Shown here in pieces: positions 51,501 through 60,500 of a stretch of DNA of 64,000 bases. The position numbers were made by a program, and so were the translations under genes. Location of the stretch: NCBI GenBank assembly GCA_965207705.1, contig OZ242292.1:868001-932000 (forward strand), given 5' to 3'. Below the pieces are notes generated by a model that was not told where the DNA came from, did not search any database, and was given only the letters and a program-made list of their open reading frames with translations. Source of the DNA: JAAOII01 sp965207705. GTDB lineage: Bacteria > Pseudomonadota > Gammaproteobacteria > CBDBNL01 > JAAOII01. Position 1 is the stretch's first letter; the number at the start of each line of letters is the position of its first letter.

Positions 51501-54500
51501 GTAAATCTATTAGCTGAATTACCAATCGGCTCCCAATTGAGTATGTGAGATAGGTCTATATTCCCTGTTAGAGCGTAGTCGCCAGCTAAAGCAGCTCTAT
51601 TAGAACGGATAGCTGCAAGCTCTAAGGCGCTACTAATTCTTACAACCATAGTCACAGCGGAAGCACTGACAAAATCCGAGCAGTCAAATAAATTACATGC
51701 TCTGACGCGGTATGTGTACTCCGTGTCGGGCAACAGACCTGTGATGGCGTAGCTAGTAGTTGTAGGACGATTGATAGTAGTGATTAGCCCTTCGCTATTA
51801 TGTACTTCATAAGATGTGGCTCTACCTACCCAATCCCAAGATATGCTTATAGAGGTTAGACCCCAAGCTGTGGCAGTAAAATCTTCAGGACTCGCGAGAG
51901 GAATAATAACAGCAGGGGAAGGCAAGGAGCGTAATATCGGCAGGTTCGCATCAGTGCCAAAATCCCAGATGCCTGCATTCCAGTTAGTAGCCGAGGCAGT
52001 TAAGTGACGCAATTGAGTAAGTGTTTGGGAAGTGCCATGAGTGTTGCTAAACGCCTCTCCCGAAGATGTACTGGCGCTGTAATAAGATTTACTTATAATC
52101 CCATAAAGGAAGAATTTCCGTCTATCCTCAACTCCGCCAACCAACCCCCCTGTATTAAAAGGATATGATGATATACTGCCTTCAACTACTGCATAAGAAT
52201 TACTTATCAGAGAACCTTCAGAAGTATAAGCAAGACCAACTAACCCTCCTGAATAAGAATAAGAAGAAGAAAAAGAAGCATAAGATTCTATAAGGCTTGT
52301 AACTAATGCATAAGAATTGCTTATCGGGCTATCCTGAGCATAGCCAACCAAACCTCCTGAATAAGAATAAGAAGAATAAGAAAAACCAGCTGGTGATGAT
52401 GATGATGATATACTCCCTTCAACTACCGCATAAGTATTACTTATCGGGCTTCTCCAAGCATAGCCAACCAAACCTCCTGAATAAGAACTAGGACTAGAAC
52501 CATCAATAGAATTAGTAAGATAAGTTGTATTTATTCGTGATGATATGCTGTTTTCAACTAATGCATAAGAATTGCTTATCGGGCTATTATCAGCCCTGCC
52601 AAACAAACCTCCTGAATAAGAATAAGAAGAATAATAAGAAGAAGAAGAAGCTGCTGATGATAATATCCTCCCTTTAACCACTGCATAAGAGTTGCTTGTC
52701 GGGCTACTATCAGCATAGCCAACCAAACCTCCTGAAAATGAACCAAAATCTCCTGATGATGATATACTCCCTTTAACCACCGCATAAGAATTGCTTATCG
52801 AGCTAGTATAAGCAGAGCCAACCAGACCTCCTGAATATGAACCAAAAATATATGGTGATGATGATGATATACTCCCTTCAACTACCGCATAAGAATTGCT
52901 TATAGAGCTATCAGAAGCCCTGCCAACCAGACCTCCTGAACTACGTGATGATATACTCCCTTTAACCACCGCATAAGAATTGCTTATCCGGCTACCTCTA
53001 GCATAGCCAACCAAACCTCCTGAAAATGAACCAAAATCTCCTGATGATGTTGATGATATATCGCCAACCAAAACCCCAATATTTCTTATGTTGGCGTTTT
53101 GCGCATAACCAAACAGACCAGCATGCTGATAACCCGAGCTGCTTACACCGCTTATGTTGTAACCATTGCCATTAAAACTGCCAGTAAACGCATTAGTTCC
53201 GTCCCCAATCGGCCGCCAATTGGGCATGGAGGATAGGTCTATATTTCTTGTTAGAGCATAGTGGCGCGCTAAAGTGTTGCTATTAGAGCGAATAGCTGCA
53301 AGTTCAGCGGCACTATTGATGAGGACTCCATTCTTAGTGGTAGCAGAAGTGCTAACAGAAGCCGAGCAGCTAGAGCCATTACATGCTTTGACGCGGTAGG
53401 TGTGTCTCGTGTTGGGCAACAGATCCCTGGTAGTATAGCTAGTTGCGGGGGCGTCAATGGTGGCGACTAGCACGCCGCTATTATGTACTTGATAAGATGT
53501 GGCTCCCTCTACACTATTCCAAGATATGCTTAGCGAAGTTATACCCAACACTGTGGCAGTAACACGACTTGGGGCAGAAGGAATGAATCTGGACGTGGTC
53601 GCCGAACCAACTGGGGATAACTCACCGCATACTTCGGAGCTTTCAGGGGGAGAGGCAGAGACGCCTGAGTCATAGCAGCCCCTAACCTGATATTCATATA
53701 GGGTGTCTGCTGCTAAGCCCGCAACTATATATTCGGTAGATTGGGGGGAAACTGTTGCCACCTCTTCCCCAGCCCGATTAACTATTTGGTAGGAGGTAAC
53801 TCCCGCGATGCTGTCCCAGGATACCTTTAATGAAGTAATCGCTCGCCCGATTGTTGAAGCAACTAAAGTAACTTGTATGGCATCGGATACGCCTATGGTT
53901 TCAGTAGTCGCGGATACATCACTGGCAAAATCCGAGCAGCCAAATAAATTACATGCTCTGACACGGTAGGTGTACTGGGTGGCGGGCAATAGGTTTGTGG
54001 CGGCGTAGCTAGTTGCGGGGTGAGAGGTAGAGCCGACTAGCCCTTCAATATTATATACCTCATAAGATGTGGCTCCAACTACACTACTCCAAGACATGCT
54101 TATAGAGCTTAAACTCAACGCTGTGGCAGTAACATCTCCAAGATTCGTGGGATAACGAGTAGCAGCAGGAGAAGGCAAGGAGCGCAATGTCGGCAAGTTT
54201 GCATCAGTGCCAAAATCCCAGATGCCCGCCTCCCAGTCAGTAGCATCAGCAGTTAAGGCGCGCAATTTAGCAAGTGTTTGGGAAGTGCCATGAGTGTTGC
54301 TAAACTCCCCTTCCGAAGATTTACGGCTGGCGCTGTAATAAGAATCGCTTATCGGGCTATCATTATCTGCAAAGCCAACCAGACCTCCTGAATATGATGA
54401 TGATGATATACTGCCTCCAACTAATGCATAAGAATTGCTTATCGGGCTATCCACAGCCACGCCAACTATCCCCCCCGAAGAAGATATTTCCCCTGATGAG

Positions 54501-57500
54501 GATATACTGTCTGCAACTAATGCATAAGAATTGCTTATCGGGCTATTAGCATTAGCATAGCCAACCAGACCTCCTGAATATGAATATGACGATATACTTC
54601 CTCCAACTAATGCATAAGAATTGCTTATCTCACTGGAACTAACCAAGCCAATCAGTCCTCCTGAATAAGCGCGAGAAGATATACTTCCTTCAACCACTGC
54701 ATAAGAATTGCTTATCTCACTGGAACTAACCTCACCAACCAGACCGCCTGAAGATGAATATGTTGATGATGATGATGATATACTCCCTCCAACAACCGCA
54801 TAAGAATTGCTTATCGGACTATTCTGAGCCAAGCCAACCAGACCGCCTGAATATGAATATGAGGAGGAGGAGGATATATTACCCGTAACTTCCACATAAG
54901 AATTACTTATCGGGCTATTAGAAGCATAGCCAACCAGACCGCCTGAAATATAAATAGATGATATGCTCCCTTTAACTACTGCATAAGAATTACTTATCGG
55001 GCTATTAGAAGCATAGCCAACCAGACCTCCTGAATATGAATTAGATGATGATGATGATGATGATGATATATTGCCAACCAAAACCCCAACATTGCTTATG
55101 TTGGCGTTTTGCACAGAACCAAACAGACCAGCATATTTATAGCCCGAGCTGCTTACCCCGCTTATGTTGTAACCATTGCCATTAAAACTGCCAGTAAACT
55201 TGTTAGTTCCGTTGCCAATCGGCTGCCAATTGGCTATGGAGGATAGGTTTATATTACCTGTTAGAGCATAGTTACCAGCTAAAGTCGCATCATTAGCGCG
55301 GATAGCTGCAAGTTCTGCAGCGCTGCTGATGCTTGTAGCACCCCCCGCTTTATTGCCATTAGTAATAGCAGTGGCGCTGGCAGTAGACGAGCAGACAGAT
55401 GGATTACATGTTTTGACTCTGTATGTGTATTCCGTGTTGGGCAACAAACCTGTGGCGGTGTAGCTAGTTGCGGGGTGATTGATAACGATGACTAGACCAT
55501 CGCTATTATTAACCTCATAAAATGCAGTTCCCTCTACACTATCCCAAGATATTCTTATGGAGGTGAAGCCCAAAGATGCAGCAGCAACATTGCCTGGAAC
55601 ATCAGGAATGGCAACGGGGGTGGTGGCGGAGCCAACTGGAGAGAATTCGCCGCATATCTCGGTACTTTCAGCGGGGGAGGCAGGAGCGGATGGGGTATAG
55701 CAGCCCCTGACTTTATATTCATATAGGGTGCCTGCTGATAGGTTCGTGATTATGTGGCTTCTATTGGGGGTGGGAACTGTTGCAACTTTGTTCTCAGCGG
55801 CGTTCTCATCCGCGTTCTCATCAGCATCAAATATTTGGTAGGAGGTGACTCCCGTTATTCTGTCCCAAGACACATTCAAGGAAGGATTTGCTTGACCGAT
55901 TGTTGAAGTAACTACAGTAACTTGTGGGGCGCTTGATACGTCTATGGGGTCAGTAGTAAAAGATACTTCAGTGGGATCCGAGCAGCCAGATGTATTACAT
56001 GCTTTGACGCTGTAGGTGTACTTAGTGGCGGGCAATAGGGCGGTGGCGGTGTAGCTAGTTGTGGGAGCGTTAATAGTGGAGGCCTTCTCGTTGCCCTTAT
56101 ACACTTCATAAGATGCGGCTCCCGATACTGCTCCCCAAATTATGCTTCTAGCAGTTAAGCTCAGCGACCCTGCGCTAATAATGCTGGGGCTGTCGGGAAT
56201 GGCAACGGGGGCGGTGGTGGAACCAGCAGGGGAGAAGTCGCCGCATACTTCGGCGCTTTCAGCGGATGAGGCATAGCAACCCCTAACTTTATATGTATAT
56301 ATGGCGCCTGCTGATAGGTCGGCGATTATGTGGCTGGTTTTGGAAGCGGGAACCGTTGCAACCTTGTTTCCATCAGTATTTTCAGCAGCATCAAATATTT
56401 GGTAGGAGGTGACTCCCGATATGTCGTCCCAGGATACATTCAAGGATGGCGCTGCTTGACCGATTGTTGAAGTAACCGCTGTAATTCGTGGAGCGCTTGA
56501 TGCGCCTATGGCTTTCGTAGTTGCAGTTATTTCGCCAACAACCGAGCAGCCAGATGTATTGCATGCTTTGACGCTGTAGGTGTATTCCTTGTTGGGCGAC
56601 AGGTCTGTGGCAGTGTAGATGGTAGTTTCAGGATTCTTGATGGTTTTTACTATTTCATCGTTATTATGTACTTGATAAGATGTGGCTCCTGATACTTCTC
56701 CCCAAGTTATGCTTATAGAGGTGAATCCCAGCGAACCTATTGTAACACCGCCGGAGCTGTCGGGAATGGCAACGGGGGTGGTGGCGGAACCAACTGCGGA
56801 GAAGTCGCCGCATATCTCGGTGCTTCCAGGAGCGGATGGGGTATAGCAGCCCCTGACCCTATATTCATATAGAGTGCCTGCTGAGAGATCGGTGATTATG
56901 TGGCTGGTTTTGGAATCGGGAACTGTTGCAACCTTGTTCTCATCCGCGTTTCCAGCGGCATCAAATATTTGGTAGGAGGTAACTACCCTTATGTAGCCCC
57001 AAGATAGCATCAGGGAAGGATTTGCTTGACCGATTGTTGAAGCAACTACAGTAACTTCTGGGGCGCTTGATATGCCTATGGGGGGGCTGAAAAAATCCAC
57101 TTCTGTGGAATCCGAGCAGCCAGATGTATTACATGCCTTGACTCCATAGGTATATTCTGTGTTGGGCAATAGGTCTGTGGCAGTGTGTCTAGTATTAGGA
57201 TGTGTGTTGTTGGCAACTAGTACATTGCCATTATGCACCTCATAGTATTCAGCTCCATCTACACTATTCCAAGTTATGCTTATAGAAGTGAAGTCCTGCC
57301 CTGCGGCGCTAATGCTGCTGGGGCTGTCGGGAATGGCAACGGGGGTGGGGGTGGTGGCGGCACTGGCAGCAACCGAGCAGCCAGATAAATTGCATGCTTT
57401 GACGCTGTAAGTGTATTCAGTGGCGGGCAATAGGTCTGTGGCGGTGTAGCTAGTATTAGGATGTGTCTTGTTGGCGACTAGCACATTGCCATTATGCACC

Positions 57501-60500
57501 TCATAGTATTCAGCTCCATCTACACTATCCCAAGATATTCTTATGGAGGTTAAACCCTGCACTGCAGCAGCAACATTGCTTGGAACAGCTGGAATGGCAA
57601 CGGGGGTTCTGGTGGTGGCGGCACTGGCAGCAACCGAGCAGCCAGATAAATTGCATGCTTTGACGCTGTAAGTGTATTCTGTGGCGGGCAATAGGTCTGT
57701 GGCGGTGTGTCTAGTATTAGGATGTGTCTTGTTGGCGACTAGCACATTGCCATTATGCACCTCATAGTATTCGGCTCCAACTACACTATCCCAGGATATT
57801 CTTATGGAGGTTAAGCCCTGCACTGCGGCAGCAACATTGCTTGGAACAGCTGGAATGGCAACGGGGGTTCTGGTGGTGGCGGCACTGGCAGAATCCGAGC
57901 AGCCAGATAAATTACATGCTTTGACGCTGTAAGTGTATTCTGTGGCGGGCAATAGGCCGCTAACAGTGTAGCTAGTATTAGGATGTGTCTTGTTGGCGAC
58001 TAGCACATTGCCATTATGCACCTCATAGTATTCAGCTCCATCTACACTATCCCAGGATATTCTTATGGAGGTTAAGCCCTGCACTGCGGCAGCAACATTG
58101 CTTGGAACAGCAGGAATGGCAACGGGGGTTCTGGTGGTGGCGGTACTGGCAGAATCCGAGCAGCCAGAGACATTACATGCTTTGACGCTGTAGGTGTATT
58201 CTGTGTCGGGCGATAGGTCTGTGGCGGTGTAGCTAGTATTAGGATGTGTGTTGTTGGCAACTAGCACATTGCCATTATGCACCTCATAGTATTCAGCTCC
58301 ATCTACACTATCCCAGGATATTCTTATGGAGGTTAAGCCCTGCACTGCGGCAGCAACATTGCTTGGAACAGCTGGAATGGCAACGGGGGTTCTGGTGGTA
58401 GCGGCACTGGCAGAATCCGAGCAGCCAGATGTATTACATGCTTTGACGCTGTAGGTGTATTCAGTGGCGGGTAACAGGGCTGTGGCTGTGTAGCTAGTAG
58501 TTGAGGGATTATTGATAGTGGTTACCAACACGTCGCCATTATACACTTCATAAGATGTGGCTCCAACTACACTATCCCAGGATATTCTTATGGAGGTTAA
58601 GCCCTGCACTGCAGCAGCAACACCGCTTGGAGTAGCAGGAATGGCAACGGGGGTGGTAGCAGAACCAACTGCGGAGAAATTGCCGCATATTTCAGATCTT
58701 TCAGGGGCGCCGGGGGCAGTAACAGACGGAGTATAGCAGCCCCTGACTTTATATTCATATAGGATGCCTGCTGATAGGTCAGTGATTATGTGGGTGGTAG
58801 CAGGAGATTGAACTGTTGCAACCTTGTTTTCAGCAGCATCAAATATTTGGTAGGAGGTGACTACCCTTATGTAGTTCCAAGATAGCTCCAAGGAAGGATT
58901 TGCTTGACCGATTGTTGAATCTACTACAGTAACTTGTGGGGCGCTTGATATGTCTATGGAGTCAGTGAAAAAATCTATTTCAGTGGAATCCGAGCAGCCA
59001 ACGTCATTACATGCTTTGACGCTGTAGGTGTATTTAGTGGCGGGCAATAGATCTTTATTAATAATGTAGGTAGTTCTAGATTCATCAACAGTGGCAACCT
59101 TCGCGGCGCCCTTATACACTTCATAGCGCTTGGTTCCCAATACTTTACTCCAGGTTATAGTTACAGAAGTGAAGTCCTGCCCTGCAGCGCTAATAATGCT
59201 GGGGCTGGCGGGAATGGGAATAGCAGCAGACCTGCTAGTAAAAGCCGAGCAGCCAGAGTCATTGCATGCCGCAACACGATAGGTATACCCTGTGTTAGGT
59301 AATAGGTCTGTGGCGGTGTAGCTAGTGGCGGGAGGAGTGGTATTAACTGACCCTCCTCTGTTGTTGTACACCTTGTAGAATTCAACATCCGATACACTAT
59401 TCCAGGATACTCTTATAGAAGTGGAATTCAACGGTACTACAGTAACGCCCCTTGGGCTGGCAGGGACATTAACTGGAGGCGGTTCAACATCAGGGACAAA
59501 ATCAGAAGACAATTTTGGAAGATCATTGGCAGTACCAAAGTACCAGGTGTCCTTATCCCAGTCCGTGGATTCGGCGGTTAATTCCTTCAGTTCTTCAACT
59601 GTTTTAGCAACCCCACTAGTACCAGTAGTGTCAGTAAAATCTCCTTGCGAGGAAGCGGGTCTGGCGCTGTAATAAGAATTGCTTATAGAGCTGCTATCAG
59701 CATAGCCAACCAAACCTCCCGCATAAGAAGAAGCAGAAGGTTCAGAAACAGAAGAGTATATGCTGCCATAAACTACAACATAAGAATTGCTGATCCGGCT
59801 ATTATCAACCCTGCCAAACAATCCACCCGCATAAGAAGAAGATTCAGCAGAAGAGGTGATATCGATTGCAACTATAACATAGACATTGCTGATAAAGCTT
59901 CTATTGGCTTGGGCTGCCAAGCCCCCTGCATAAGCATGGGTAGAAGATGAATTGATGTTATTGACATTTACGCCAAGATTGCTTATGCTGGCGCCATGAA
60001 CATAACCAAATAAACCTGCATATTCATAGCCCGAGATAGTCATGCCGCTTATTTCGTAGCCGCTGCCATCAAAACTGCCAGTAAAGCCGTTGGCTGAGTC
60101 GCCAATGGGCTGCCAATTGGGTATGTCTGATAGGTCTATGTCTGCAGCCAAAATGTAGTTGCCCGCTAATGTGGAACTATCTGCCCTAATGGCATTAAGC
60201 TCGGCGGCGCTGTTGATTATTGTATCGCCCCCATTCTTGTTGCCACTAGTAGCGGCGGAGCTGGCAGCAGAAGTTGAGCAACTAGCAGAATTGCATGCTT
60301 TTATGCTATAGGTATATTCGGTGTTGGGCGATAGTCCAGTGGCAGTGTAACTGGTGGCAGGAGGTCTAACGGTAGCGACGTTCACTCCGTTGCTGTCATA
60401 CACTTCATAGCGCTCGGCTTGTGGCACACTATCCCATGTTACCCGCAAGGAAGTGAAACCCAATGGTGTGGCGGCAGCGCTGGCAGGACTAGCGGGGGCT

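Noticed and set aside
57463..58185. Three evenly spaced plus-strand frames of 66 codons, about 261 bp apart
   Set aside because: They are antisense shadows of the tandem FN3 repeat and have no ribosome sites.
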